Below are positions 39,298 through 49,594 of a stretch of 64,000 nt of DNA, in pieces. Numbering within the stretch: position 1 is the stretch's first letter; each line of letters starts with the position of its first letter. Below the pieces are notes generated by a model. The model ran no database searches, was not told the DNA's origin, and was given only the letters and a program-made list of their open reading frames with translations. The position numbers were made by a program, and so were the translations under genes. This DNA is from Hymenopellis radicata. Lineage: Eukaryota; Basidiomycota; Agaricomycetes; Agaricales; Physalacriaceae. The stretch is from assembly GCA_015501595.1 (NCBI GenBank), contig JADNRX010000014.1:248001-312000 (forward strand). Direction: 5' to 3'.

Positions 39298-41691
39298 TTA
39301 TCCTTTGCTGTCCTCATTGTACGCAGGCTCTGGAAGATTGCCACTGATGATCAGCGGTGGCGGCCTTGGCCGTTCGTACGCGCCAGGTGGATACAATCCT
39401 TCTGACGTCCTCCTTGGGGCACTGATCTTTAACCGAGGACGATATGTCCCGGATAGACCACTCCTCCCTGGAATCGGGCGTCGAGGACCAACGACAGGTG
39501 GATTGCGAGAGACGTATGGAGCAGACAACGGTGTGCCGGAAAGAGGCGACGAAACTGCCGGCGAGGAAGTCACGTTTCCCAACAGGAACGGCCGAAGACT
39601 GGGAGCGAACTTGTCGTTCTCGCTCTCATCTTCAGGACCATCGTCCTGCCTCGGTGGTAAGGCGGTCAGTGACGGTGTGGCACTACCGAGAATGACAGCA
39701 TTTGCTGATCGCGCCACAGCGGGGGTAGCGGTGACAATGACGGGACTTTCATCACCAGATTCAACATCACTCAACTCTGCTGCTGCTCCTTTGAAAACAC
39801 TTCCAGTACGCTGTCCCCGTAGAGCCGGGTCGGTGAGATCTGAATAGTGATTCAATGGACGTTTGAGGATGCTACGGAAAAATAACTGACCGCCAATGAA
39901 CGATGTGACGTCGTACTGAGTACCGGCAGAGTCGTATCGTTCATGACCAGGCCAAATAGAGTTCGGTGAAGTGGGTATCGAAGAAACAAAGCTGTCCTTA
40001 TGAGACGCTGATACGTCGGCCGGTATGAAACGAGAGATGGGAAGCGTAGTGCTCGTTTCTTCCAATGGCCCGAAGGAGGAAACCGGTCTGTTCAGCACTG
40101 GGGGCTCCGGGAACACACTCAAGGAAAACTCGCTCCTTGCCGACGAAGTATCTGCTTTACGCCCACTCGAGGAGCTTGCTGCTACGCTGTATGGATGACT
40201 AGAAGGTTTAGCCGTTGATGGCTCAGCCTCGGATGCCTTTGGGAATGATTCAGAGGACGGATCAGGCGAGAATAACCGCAGTGCTGCAATGCTTTTATCA
40301 AGCTCGTTCTGTTGGCGCAGAAGCTCGTTGAACGAAGTTTCACTGGTGCGTGCAGTCCCCGTCCCAACAGTACGCTGAAATGAAACTCCGGAATCAGGAC
40401 GCGACCCGCTCTCAGCGCCGATGATACCGTTCAGACCATAAACCGGAGAATCATTGCCTGGGCGGCTGAATGACGGTGGCAGCAGAGGTATGCTGGGAGG
40501 CCTCTCCTGCTCCTGCATATAATAATACGAGGAGACTGAAAGACTCGTACTGCGTTGTGATGGCTCCACAACAGTTCCGACTGCATCATCCGCCTCAGCG
40601 GGAGTGGTGACGATTTGAATACGGTTCCTATCTGAATCGTTAGGCTCGTTGCCGTCATCGTATATCGCGTAGTTCCCGCTTTCTAGATCGCGTTCCACGG
40701 GCTCGGTCACATTGGGTGGCGTATACGGCTTGACGATACTCGGTGGCCGGTAAGGTTTGATGTCGAATATAAAGTTCGTATTTCGATCTACGACGGCGAT
40801 TTCGGGTGAGTCGTCACCAGGCTCAGTAGGTCCTGGCATTGTGACAGGCCGTGGGAGGCCACTCAAGCCTTCCTTTTCGTCCCGTCCCACCTGGGTTTGC
40901 ATTGGTAAGGTCGGACTCCGAGGTGGCCTCATCGGCCGTCGAACCGGTAGAAAAATGATAACGAGCATGTACACAATCACGATGTATAGCTCGATGGCCT
41001 GCAGAAAGTGGCCGAGGGTCGTGTCAGATAAATCGACTAGAGTATGCGTCAAGAGTCGGTGCAGGTAGCCGTAAGGAAGTTACTCACACAAGATGAGCTG
41101 CCCCACACCTAGGCCCAGACTGATTGATAACGCCCCAATCGGCGCCACGTAAGAAACAAGGGGCCGCCACCAAGGACGTTCGGTGGAAAGATAGATGTTG
41201 AGGAACAGTTTGAGGATGAACAGCGATGAGACCACGATCTCCATCGTTGATTCAACCATGTAGATGACGCCGAATTCCCGCTGTGCAATCCTCCAAATGA
41301 TCTGGAGAGTTGGAATGGCGACAGTAAGCCCCAAAAGCCCCCACTTGAGGATGAAGCCGAGATACCCCCAGCGCTGCCAGCTGTTACTATGCGCGTGGTA
41401 GCGGGGAATGTATGATTCGCTCTTGCGGAATGGAAGAGGCTCGTTTTGTGGACGCTCCGAGACAAAGGCCCAGTAGAAGATGTAGCGAAATCCCAACGAC
41501 AGAGCAAGCGCCACTTCTCTGGTATTGACGAGGCCCCTCACCGCGTCTATACCCGCTCCGGAGGAAACACTGGAACTGCCGCGCGCCAGAATTTGGCTAA
41601 GATCGAAGATGGAGGCAACAAATGCCAGCAGTGCCGAAAAATATAAACAAAGACCAAGACTAGACGTGAAATCCGTGAATACGAGTTCCAT
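39298..41691 (-). CDS. Multi-pass membrane protein with long Pro/Ser-rich cytosolic tail, unknown function
   Basis: I do not recognise a characterised family. The start at 41691 gives MELVFTDFTSSLGLCLYFSALLAFVASIF (first span). Further spans follow as VALALSLGFRYIFYWAFV, WGYLGFILKWGLLGLTVAIPTLQIIW, VIYMVESTMEIVVSSLFILKLFLNIYL, LVSYVAPIGALSISLGLGVGQLIL and, after one intron (donor GTGAGT), FLQAIELYIVIVYMLVIIFLPVRRP. About seven helices resemble a receptor-like topology, but this is only inference. The remaining 550 or so residues are hydrophilic and rich in Pro, Ser and Thr, with repeated KPYxPP and RRPxPGRSG-type segments, ending EPAYNEDSKG. Such a tail suggests cytosolic docking or regulation. 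The transposon at 42285 lies 0.6 kb upstream of its start. Confidence 0.78.
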
Positions 41692-42276
41692 CTTCAAGTG
41701 GGATACGGAAGACACACAGAGATACACGTTTCATGATGAGGAGAAAGGTCGAAATGCCGAAGGTCATGATTCCAACAGTAAAGAACGGTATATCCGTGAG
41801 GATAGACTCGACCTGAACACGACATTCAGCCAAGACGATTCAAGATATAACATAAGAGGCGCACCGCGCTGTCATCACTAAGAGTGAGACTCATCTGAAT
41901 GTGTTGCGCGTCCAATCTCCTTGAACGCAATGCGTCGAAGCGCTGTCCGATAGCTTCGAGGACCGTTGCAATGAATACGAGTGTCTGATCATTCGCCAGA
42001 AGGGAGTGTGATAGAAAAATGAATGTCCAGCGGGAGTGAAATCTCTAGCCTGTAACCGACCAGCGACTCCAGTAGATGTTCACAGAACCGAAGTTGAAGA
42101 GGGGTTAGAAAAGCGGATCGGCGGCCAGCACTGGGGCCTTCACGATGAAGTTGAGAAAGGAGAAGGTCCTGAGAAAGGCATGATGATTGCAGCGAGCCAG
42201 GGAAAATCCACCATAACGACGGTTACGGCGACTGGAGGCAATCCACAACTCTAACATCAGAAAGAAATTCAAACAA
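41692..42276. other. 5' flank of the membrane-protein gene up to the transposon insertion
   Basis: No gene is seen. It is the promoter side of the minus-strand membrane protein, and the 4.2-kb element has inserted at its distal end. Confidence 0.5.
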
Positions 42277-42284
42277 GGAACAAG
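42277..42284. repeat. Left 8-bp target-site duplication GGAACAAG
   Basis: GGAACAAG directly precedes the left TIR. The identical octamer directly follows the right TIR at 46458-46465. Confidence 0.85.
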
Positions 42285-42316
42285 AGGACCCCCAATAGTA
42301 CTATGAAATGTCGTCC
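42285..42316 (+). repeat. Left terminal inverted repeat
   Basis: 32 bp, starting AGGACCCCCA. It pairs with 46426-46457 in inverse orientation: 14 of the first 15 positions are identical, and positions 22-32 are identical. Confidence 0.85.
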
Positions 42317-42349
42317 CATGGGTTCGGACAAAAACTCGCCAAATGACGT

Positions 42350-42425
42350 TCCGAGTTCCAGAAAGCAGCTCCTACTGGCGATCGCCTCCGATCGCCTCTC
42401 GGAGCCTACCTGCAGGTGTCATCGA
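42350..42425 (+). repeat. Left subterminal inverted repeat
   Basis: AGCTCCTACTGGCGATCGCC and the following CTCGGAGCC-ACCTGCAGGTG are mirrored by the reverse complement of about 46085-46175 (GCTCCTGCTGGCGATCG, CTCGGAGG, ACCTGCAGGTGCG) in the same order. The copies have drifted and differ by small indels. Confidence 0.65.
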
Positions 42426-42514
42426 CGCCGGCTCCGCCGGCTGTGGGCGCCGCCTGCTGCTCCGCCTCCGGCTGCTGCAGAGCATTTGGGGTATCTACCG
42501 GTAGAGGTTCATGA

Positions 42515-42870
42515 CCTATAGGTTGTATTTGAGTGCTCCTGCAGGTAACATCCTTGTGCACCTGCAGGTCACTTCTGAACAGTCCTACAGGTCATACCCC
42601 ACCACTCCTATAGGTAAGACTATCCAACACTCCTACAGGTAACATTTGAGCATGCCTACAGGTAGCATCCTCAGGCTCCTACAGGTAACATATGAAAGCA
42701 CCTGTAGGTAACGTCCGAATATACCTGTAGGTAGTGTCTGAATATACCTGTAGGTAACATCCGAGTATACCTGTAGGTAACGTCTGAATTCACCTGTAGG
42801 TAGCATCTGAATACACCTACAGGTAACGTTTCAACGCACCTACAGGTACTTATGCTTTTGCACCTGTATG
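42515..42870. repeat. 23-nt minisatellite array, left
   Basis: About 15 tandem units of 23 nt, each starting CCTGTAGGT, CCTACAGGT, CCTGCAGGT or CCTATAGGT, followed by a more variable 14 nt often reading AACATCCGAATACA. The near-palindromic core ACCTGYAGGT makes the array look alike on both strands. Several central units are almost identical and outer ones have drifted. Confidence 0.9.
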
Positions 42871-43120
42871 CTTCAGCAAAAAGTCGCGATGACGTAGATG
42901 AATCCGAGTTTCGGCTCACCAGTCGGATTCATTGATGTCATTATAACCCTAACCACAGCTCAAGCTCTGTCAGTACCACCACCTAGTCGCAACGCGAAGC
43001 ACTTGACCAGAACAATTACAGCCTTCGATGGTGGTGTCTGTGCGTGTCTTTTCCAGGTCTTTTTTGTCTTTCAAAATCCAACTAAACTTTCTTCTTTAGA
43101 GCTGCCAGCAGCGTGTTTTC

Positions 43121-43147
43121 CATCACCACCACCACCACCACCACCAC
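43121..43147 (+). repeat. (CCA)n microsatellite
   Basis: An uninterrupted run of CAC/CCA triplets of about 27 nt inside the element. It has no apparent coding role. Confidence 0.85.
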
Positions 43148-43404
43148 GAACTCCTCGCATCTCCATAAGATGGCCAGCAACGATTTGGGGATGCTGACAA
43201 CTATAAACCGATGGATTTGACTCATTCGGTACTTCACTTAGCGCCAACCATGTTACATGCCCGAACCGGGCACCTTGCGGCCTTCAATACCGCAGAGCCA
43301 GGTTCCTGTTCCTCCGCGCCGACGTATTCACTGCCTCTGGTGGCGATTTTAGGAGTTCCATCGTGTAGGGTGGGGGTTACGGCGGTTTTGAGCGTGGAAT
43401 CGGG

Positions 43405-44110
43405 ATCGGGAGCGCTGTGGCGGGAATGTGGACGGTAGGACTGGGTTGGCTGGTCCATTTTTAGTGGGTTTTATCCTCGCAGCTCTCTGGGGGCACACGC
43501 GGACTTACGTACTCGCAGCTTCTCGCCATCTGTGTTGTTCTCAACATGTCCTTTATCGGCAGCAGCGGGAGTGTAGGCGCTGGAGCGGGACTGGGGGCCC
43601 AGATTGACCCATCCTCTTGTGAGGTGCATCCTCCAATTTGTCGGAAGGCAGACGCTGACTCTCGAACATATACAGTTTCTCTGTCTCTATAGAACTCGAC
43701 CTTGGATTTAGAGTGCTGGCGCAGGATTAGATGTCCCGAGCGGCTCTTCTTCAGCGAGCTGAGCCTCCTTCATTCCCCGAGGACACTCACTCACTCTCGG
43801 ACGTGCAGCGTCTCTGCGTCTTGCGGCCTCCGGAATGGTAATCTTTGGTAATACGAGTGGGCACGGCAGCCAGCCCGTATGCCCGAGTCCAGTTGATTTC
43901 CTCTGTGGTGCATCCACAAATGTTTCTGACGGTGCTTGTTGACACTCAGAAACTCAGCGTCACTGCGCCGTTGTGAACAAGACATCAGTTTATGTGGCGG
44001 GGGCTGTGGGCGCTACGGCGGGACTGAATGCCCGAATTGAGCTGTTTTAGTCTAAGGTGCATCCTCAAATGTTCCGAGGGCACACGTTGACTTGGGGACA
44101 CACAGCCTTA
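43405..44110. repeat. Degenerate ~100-bp direct repeats
   Basis: Related segments near 43405-43510, 43571-43670 and 44005-44105 share the order GCGGGACTG, GCCC-GATTGA, GTGCATCCTC-AAT-T and GGCACACG-GGACTT. A weaker piece (ATTCCCCGAGGACACTCACT) occurs near 43765-43795. Spacing is irregular and divergence high. No coding potential was recognised. Confidence 0.5.
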
Positions 44111-44334
44111 ATGCGTTTTTGTATGTCTAGGACATCCTGTTTCCAACTGGAATACCGAGTCGACCTCTCGTTCCCAAGATCGTCTCTCCTACCAATGTCA
44201 TGGAGCTCACGCATACAGAAACCATGCGTTTCGATGATTGAATGGTCTCGTGTATATCATAAATGCTGTATTTTTTCCCTAAAATATAATGCTGAATTGA
44301 TCACAGCCCCATCTATTCCTCCTACGAAAAATGC

Positions 44335-45595
44335 ATGTTAATGCTAGGCCGTGCAATATCTCATCTGGAGCATGCGGATGACATGGTCATTGTCTCTCGG
44401 TCATGGCGGGGTCTACGTCGACATCTCTGTCGGCTGAAGGTCTGGTGCAAGGCCAATATGTTGGACGGTTCCAAGTCTCGTGCGATGGTCTTTGGCCGTG
44501 CATCTTATAAAGATCTCGAACAGCTTTTTCTCGATGGGATGGCGATACCTTACGCGTCATCCCACAAGTATGTCGCCGGTTGACCACCCGCAATATCTTT
44601 GCAGACCACTGTGAGGTGAAGGCAGATGCTGCTCATGCTGCTTCGAGGACTGGAGTATTTGGAACTAGTGGGCAGAGGTCGTATGCCGCCGGAGCTTGGT
44701 ATTCAACTCTTTCCCTCCTTGGTGGACTGTCACCACGCCTGACGTCGATTTGGGTGCATTGGCCTCCCTGGAGGGTGTTCAGAAGGCTTGCCTCAGACGG
44801 ATCATGGGGCTTGGGTCACAGTCGATACGCAGTGTCCTATTCACCGAGACCGTGCTGCAGCCTCTTAAGTATCGCCGTGTCATCTTGACGCTGCAATATT
44901 TGTGTTATCTTCTGTCTTTGCCTCTCTCACAGTTCGCGGCTCGGGCGTTACATGTTTCTGACACGCTTCGACTATATCACCCCTCCTTTTGGCTTATAGA
45001 TCTGGATATCGCGCTGCGAGGTGTACTGCCGACACATAATATTCTCCCAGCGGTGGGTATGATGTCTGTGCATTTCATTGACAATGACAGTCTTATGAAG
45101 GAACTTGAAGTCGCGCATGCCAGCAAAACCAGCCTGCGTGAGCTTACTGAGATGACTATCCGTCTATACCTTCTACACGGCTGTGCGGAACCCTTTGTAG
45201 ACGCGCCGTCAAAGCCAGTGATCTCTACCCTGCGGCACTACCTTACCGAGGAGAAGGAGGTCATCGTGTCGCGTTGACCCGCTTTCTTTTGGGTGCACAT
45301 AGTCTACGGGGGATTCATTCTCAGCACAGCAAGGTGCCAGTCTGCATGCGTCTCTGTCGACAATGTCATCAGTCCCTGGAGACTGTGGAGCATATTGCTC
45401 TGCAGTGCGAGGCTTATCCAGAGTCAATCATTGTGAGAGTGCAATTCTGGACAGAGGTTCTCCCAGTCATGCCAGAGCGGGTGCTGGTTAGTCGAGATCA
45501 GCTGGACGCAGAGGATGTGCTGCCGCTTGCTACGTTGCCTCATATTTAATAGGGCATCTGTTCGTGCAGTGGGGTGGCTGCTTAGGATTGTAAGC
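44335..45595 (+). pseudogene. Decayed reverse-transcriptase gene (non-LTR type)
   Basis: Three frames must be combined. HLEHADDMVIVSRSWRGLRR carries the RT palm ADD motif, followed by LKVWCKANMLDGSKSRAMVFG and IPYASSHKYV. A connecting part reads TTRNIFADHCEVKADAAHAA and PPELGIQLFPSLVDC. A longer intact frame (ALASLEGVQKACLRRIMGLG, LFTETVLQPLKYRRVILTLQYL, LRHYLTEEKEVIVSR) continues into LTRFLLGAHSLRGIHSQ. It ends in a zinc-binding-like cluster, CMRLCRQCHQSLETVEHIALQC. This C-terminal CxxC-H-C block after an RT is a common layout in basidiomycete RT elements. The N-terminal RT fingers and any endonuclease are missing or unrecognisable. The frame breaks are by eye and could be partly sequence errors. 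Confidence 0.75.
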
Positions 45596-45612
45596 TTGTA
45601 TGGTGAAGGCAT

Positions 45613-46015
45613 CCTACAGGTATCTTCAACCACTCCTGCAGGTACTCAATGATAGTATCCTGCAGGTAACATCCTTGTATACCTGCAGGTCACTTCTGAA
45701 CACTCCTACAGGTAATGTCCAAACACTCTTACAGGTAATGTTCTTACGTACCTGTAGGTAACATCAAAATACTCCTACAGGTAACATCCTTGGGCTCCTG
45801 CAGGTACAATGATAGTATCCTACAGGTGTATTTGAAGACTCCTGCAGGTAGTTTCCAAAGGTATCCTATAGGTATGTTCAACCACACCTGTAGGTACAAG
45901 AATAGGATCCTATAGGTGCATTCAACCACTTCTATAGATGTGCTAAGTTGGTGTTCTGCTGTTTATAGACAGATCATCCTACAGGTTCTAAACATTTAGA
46001 CCTGTAGGATGCTTG
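45613..46015. repeat. 23-nt minisatellite array, right
   Basis: The same unit as the left array in the same orientation, more degenerate. One segment (CCTGCAGGTAACATCCTTGT followed by ACCTGCAGGTCACTTCTGAA) is nearly identical to units at 42538-42585, so the two arrays share internal order. The last units become sporadic after 45940. Confidence 0.88.
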
Positions 46016-46084
46016 CTCGATATCTAATCCTACAGAGTCCATCGGTCAGTCCGGTTGGACGCCCGGAATACGTCCGTCCGCCAA

Positions 46085-46175
46085 CGCACCTGCAGGTTGT
46101 ATTTGCGGAGCCTCCGAGGTACCTCGGAGGTTACCTCCGAGACGATCGCCAGCAGGAGCGGCGTTCTCCCGAGTT
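46085..46175 (-). repeat. Right subterminal inverted repeat with 20-bp palindrome
   Basis: Mirror of 42350-42425. Inside it, 46111-46130 is a perfect 20-bp palindrome, CCTCCGAGGTACCTCGGAGG, followed by a third half-site TTACCTCCGAG. Confidence 0.7.
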
Positions 46176-46420
46176 CGGACAAAAAACAGGCCCGCCGACA
46201 GGCGGGCCGGGAAAAAAATTCGGACAAAAATCAGCCTGGAGGAGCAAATCTGGGCATGGCGGGCCCAGAGGGCCCGCCGGCGGACTTTTTTTGACAAATC
46301 GTGGCTAGACCGAAAAATTCGGACAAAAACTGCCTCTGAGACGAGGCCGGTCAGAAATTCGAGAAATCGAGCTTGAGAGCCAAAAATCGGTTCGGACATG
46401 AAGTGGGCAAATCAGGCCAA
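46166..46420 (+). repeat. TTCGGACAAAAA repeats and GC-rich hairpins
   Basis: TTCGGACAAAAA or close variants occur near 46174, 46219 and 46319, with a shorter form near 46391 and another copy at 42322 near the left TIR. Between them are GC-rich inverted repeats (GGCCCGCCGACAGGCGGGCC; GGCGGGCCCAGAGGGCCCGCC, split here by one base) that could fold as hairpins. Confidence 0.65.
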
Positions 46421-46425
46421 TTTCA

Positions 46426-46457
46426 GGACGACATTTGGCGGCACTAGTGGGGGTCCT
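46426..46457 (-). repeat. Right terminal inverted repeat
   Basis: It ends ...ACTAGTGGGGGTCCT and is followed by the octamer GGAACAAG. It pairs with 42285-42316. Confidence 0.85.
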
Positions 46458-46642
46458 GGAACAAGCCCTTCTTGGCAAGAACCGCCCAATCACCCCGCAC
46501 CGTTAAGGTTAAAAACTCACGGGAAAACTCATCGAACCAAGTCAGTATACAGTCGTACATACAACGATATTCTAGTAAATTCGCTTTCGCGTCAAAGCAG
46601 AGTAGTCCGTGAAACCTTTGGAAAGTAGTCCTTAAGAAATCA

Positions 46643-49338
46643 TCAAGTTTTGGTTCCTGTCATCTGTCGGACCAAAAACATTCCGCGTCCTTCATCAATG
46701 CTCTTGCTCCTCGACCCAATCACACTCTTAGGCCTGGGGCGTAGACCAAGCTGCTTAGTAGGACTGATACTTCGGCTCGGGCTCATACCACCTCCAGTCA
46801 ACTGTCTGAGTAAAGTTGCGTCCCCAAGCTGCTTGGTGGGGCTCAAACTCCTCGTAGGGCTGATGCCACCTCCGGTCATATGTCTTAGCAAGGAACCTTC
46901 CCCACCTCCCACGCCGGTGAACTGCCTCGCAAGGGTAGTCGTACCAGTCAACTGCGGCTGCATTCCCGTCAAATTTGGCACCAGTGGCGTTCGTGTCGGC
47001 GAGTGCTGGGGGGAGCCTCGGTTTGACAATAAAAGCTAATGGGCAGATTAGCAAGACTACAGCGACAGCATCGAATTTAGCTTCACCAAGCATTCACGAC
47101 ACCAAACACCGCCGTCTCCGTCTGTTTTGGCAGCGCTATCTAAGCGTTTACCACATCCTGGTTCGTCAGGATTCCTCGGCGGCCTTCCTCTTGGAAACAT
47201 GGAGACCGGTTGTTTACCACCACATACTAAACAAGATGCATGCCAGCGAGTTCCTTGAGGTCCAGGAACGACGCCGCGTTCCATAATTGATACGCTTTGA
47301 TGACATCCTGGACAAGCAGAAGAACCGCCAAATCTAGGAAATGCGTTGGTGTTGACAGTTGGCGTTGGGCGCTGATATCGCGAAGACACTGGAGTCGGGG
47401 AGGGTGGCGCTTTGGGACTGGGTGCAGGTGATTTTCGCGTAGGAGAACCTGAAGTATAACCTGGGGATTTACCAGGAGAGGAACTTGGACTGTACACGGG
47501 CTTGTGACTGGGAGAACCAGGTATAGACCCTATGCTTACGCGTTTGGGTGGTGCGCACTGTAACATAGATGAGCAAGCGAGGAAATAGAGTAAAAGATTA
47601 GACATCACCTCAAGATGAGAGGGACCATATTGACCTCTTACGAAAATAGCTTGACCTTGCGCAGCCTCCTTGAACGGAAGCCCACAAACCGCACATTTGA
47701 AGCAATTTGAATGGAAGTGCTCCAAGGTGCCATCCTCGGCGGGTACAGTGACATATCTTCCACCAGTAGAGATTGAAAACAAGCGTCTACTGCATTTTGC
47801 ACAGGATGAATTTGGAGGCAAGGTCTGGGTCGTACGGTCGGGCGTCGTGGACTTCGGAGACGCTTTAGACTTTGCTTCTAACCCGCCAATGATGCTATCG
47901 GCGGGTGAACCTGCGACGCGTGGCTTGCCTAAGGACGAGCGGGGCGCAGGTTCGGAGGGCAAGACTAACGGCGAGTCCAACATATATGACGATATTGTTG
48001 CCGTGTCAGAAAAGTCCGAAATAAGATCTGGCGTCGGTGGGCTGGAAGGAACACGTGGACTATTGGACAGAGAATGATCAGGAGTGTAAGCTGGACTGGA
48101 AAGCCTATTCATGAGCTTTTGGCCCGCATTTGCCTTCTGTGGCGTAGTATCGGGAGAGGTGACGGGGGATGCGAGATCAACACTACGACGCGTTAGGTTT
48201 CCGGGCTTGAAGCGTTCATATTTACCGCGACTCAGTGGGGTAGGACTTGATGGTTCCATACTAGTAGACCGGCTCGGTAACGACGCTCGAGTGGATGGAG
48301 AACCGGGCGACTGAGGGAATGGTCCGGATACAGACATTCGTGGGCTGTGTTTGAATCGCGTCGAATCCACTGAAGGACTAGACTCGCGGCTCTTGGTAAT
48401 ACCCAAGCGCATCTCCAATTCCGCAATTGTGGGGCTGCTCTCCCGACTCTTACGGTCAGCGGGACTGCCAGCCGCGGTGTTCATGCTTTCCCGCTTCTTG
48501 GGTGTCCGGTCACGTTTGAGACAGTTCTCAAAGCAGTCTGAACAGGACGGTCGGCCTAGAAGATCAACCATCGGCGCATCTCCAATATGCTTGTAGCATC
48601 CCTCGCAATTGAAGCATCGCTTATGCCAACATTTACCGTCAACTTCTATAAAGCCGCCCTCGGATTTGAGTGCGATAACAGGGCGTAGGCACGTCGGACA
48701 AGTGCCCTTGGAACCCCCATTAGAAGTGAAGCACGGGCGACAGAGGAATCGCTGGACATCTGAAGTAGTTGGGTCGGGGTAAATGGTAGCATCAGGGGGG
48801 AACACCGATGCACATATAGCGCACGAATGGGTCGCGAGGCTCTCCGGGGACTGAAGAACAGATCCATACACTTTTGAGAGTGATTTGTCATACGGAGATG
48901 GTGAGGGAAGGATGTTGGCCTCTGGAGCAGCGACAGAATGCTTGAGGGGAGATGACGGCCGACTCAGTTGCGACGTCGTTGACGCAATGTGTGCTGAGAT
49001 CCGATTCCCCAAAACAGCTGGCTGTGATGAAGTGGTGGATCGCGTGGTAGGCCGAGGAAAGCGCTTTGTTGAATCTGATGCGGCCACCGTCGATGTTGAA
49101 GGTGTCGTTGTTGTCGTCGTCGTTCGGCGGGTGGGGGACGGGTCTCGAGCGACATATGTGCGCGACCAAGGATCATTAGAACTGTCCTTGTCTTGGCCTT
49201 GGTTCCATGGGACAACTGGGGCTGTTATACTTGAGCAAGTTGGACGAAACGGCAAAACGAGGACATACCGACAGCTGTGCCACCACACTTGCACCGCGTG
49301 CCCACCACAATGTCGCCGCATCGTCTACAGAATCCCAT
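46643..49338 (-). CDS. LIM-domain protein (paxillin/Lrg1-like, adaptor)
   Basis: LIM domains are paired zinc fingers that act as protein-binding modules, often at actin structures or sites of polar growth. The start at 49338 gives MGFCRRCGDIVVGTRCKCGGTAV, a short CxxC-type zinc hook, then a Ser/Thr-rich linker. The first LIM-like region is HSCAICASVFPPDA, FLCRPCF, CPTCLRPVIA and CWHKRCFNCEGCYKHIGDAP ending CSDCFENCLK. The second is SCAKCSRRLFSI, HFHSNCFKCAVCGLPFKEA. The third is SACPGCHQSVSIME, RWHASCLVCG, CGKRL and WCRECL. The tail contains five repeats of the type LARQFTGxGG, LLRHMTGGG, LLRQLTGGGMSP and LVRQMTGTKT. Repeated SPTRSLSP/SPSRSISP motifs are possible kinase sites. The partner and exact orthologue are not clear. 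Splice sites near 47045 and 47560-47610 were chosen by eye. Confidence 0.85.
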
Positions 49339-49594
49339 ACTCGACTAGTGGTATCAAACGAATGACGGTGCGGGTATACTCAGCGCAGTTGTCGTGAAAC
49401 AGAGCCTGTCAGTCACTGGAGTCAGCGTTGTTGAAATTCAACCATGGCACGATCACGTGGTGGCTGGGGACAGTCTAGAAACAAAGTTGGAGAATTGTAC
49501 GAAAGATTCACGAATACATTCAAAGCAAGGATAAATAAGAATCAAATCGCAAACTACATCCGGAACCGTGTCTATATATTAGCCCCGACACGCA

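Larger units (their letters stand above)
42285..46457. mobile_element. 4.17-kb TIR element with 8-bp TSD, subterminal minisatellites and RT cargo
   Basis: The ends are inverted repeats. The left end starts AGGACCCCCAATAGT and the reverse complement of the right end starts AGGACCCCCACTAGT. After six mostly different bases, both continue with AAATGTCGTCC at the same offset, giving about 26 identities in 32. The flanks carry the identical octamer GGAACAAG. TIRs plus an 8-bp duplication mark a cut-and-paste (class II) element; hAT, KDZ/Zisupton and P elements make 8-bp duplications. No transposase is recognisable inside, so it is non-autonomous or too decayed. Internal parts in order are a subterminal inverted repeat, a 23-nt minisatellite, degenerate ~100-bp repeats, a decayed reverse transcriptase, a second minisatellite, the mirror subterminal repeat, and a run of TTCGGACAAAAA copies. 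The superfamily is unresolved. Confidence 0.8.

Noticed and set aside
39444..39847. Plus-strand frames opposite the membrane-protein tail
   Set aside because: Shadow of a long minus-strand Pro/Ser-rich reading frame.
42515..42870. CRISPR-like appearance of a regularly spaced short repeat
   Set aside because: The unit is only 23 nt with no constant-length unique spacers, the host is a eukaryote, and no cas genes are present. It is a minisatellite inside a transposon.
42285..46457. Interpretation as a solo LTR pair or LTR retrotransposon
   Set aside because: The ends are inverted, not direct, repeats. The duplication is 8 bp rather than the usual 4-6, and no TG...CA ends, primer-binding site, protease or integrase is seen.
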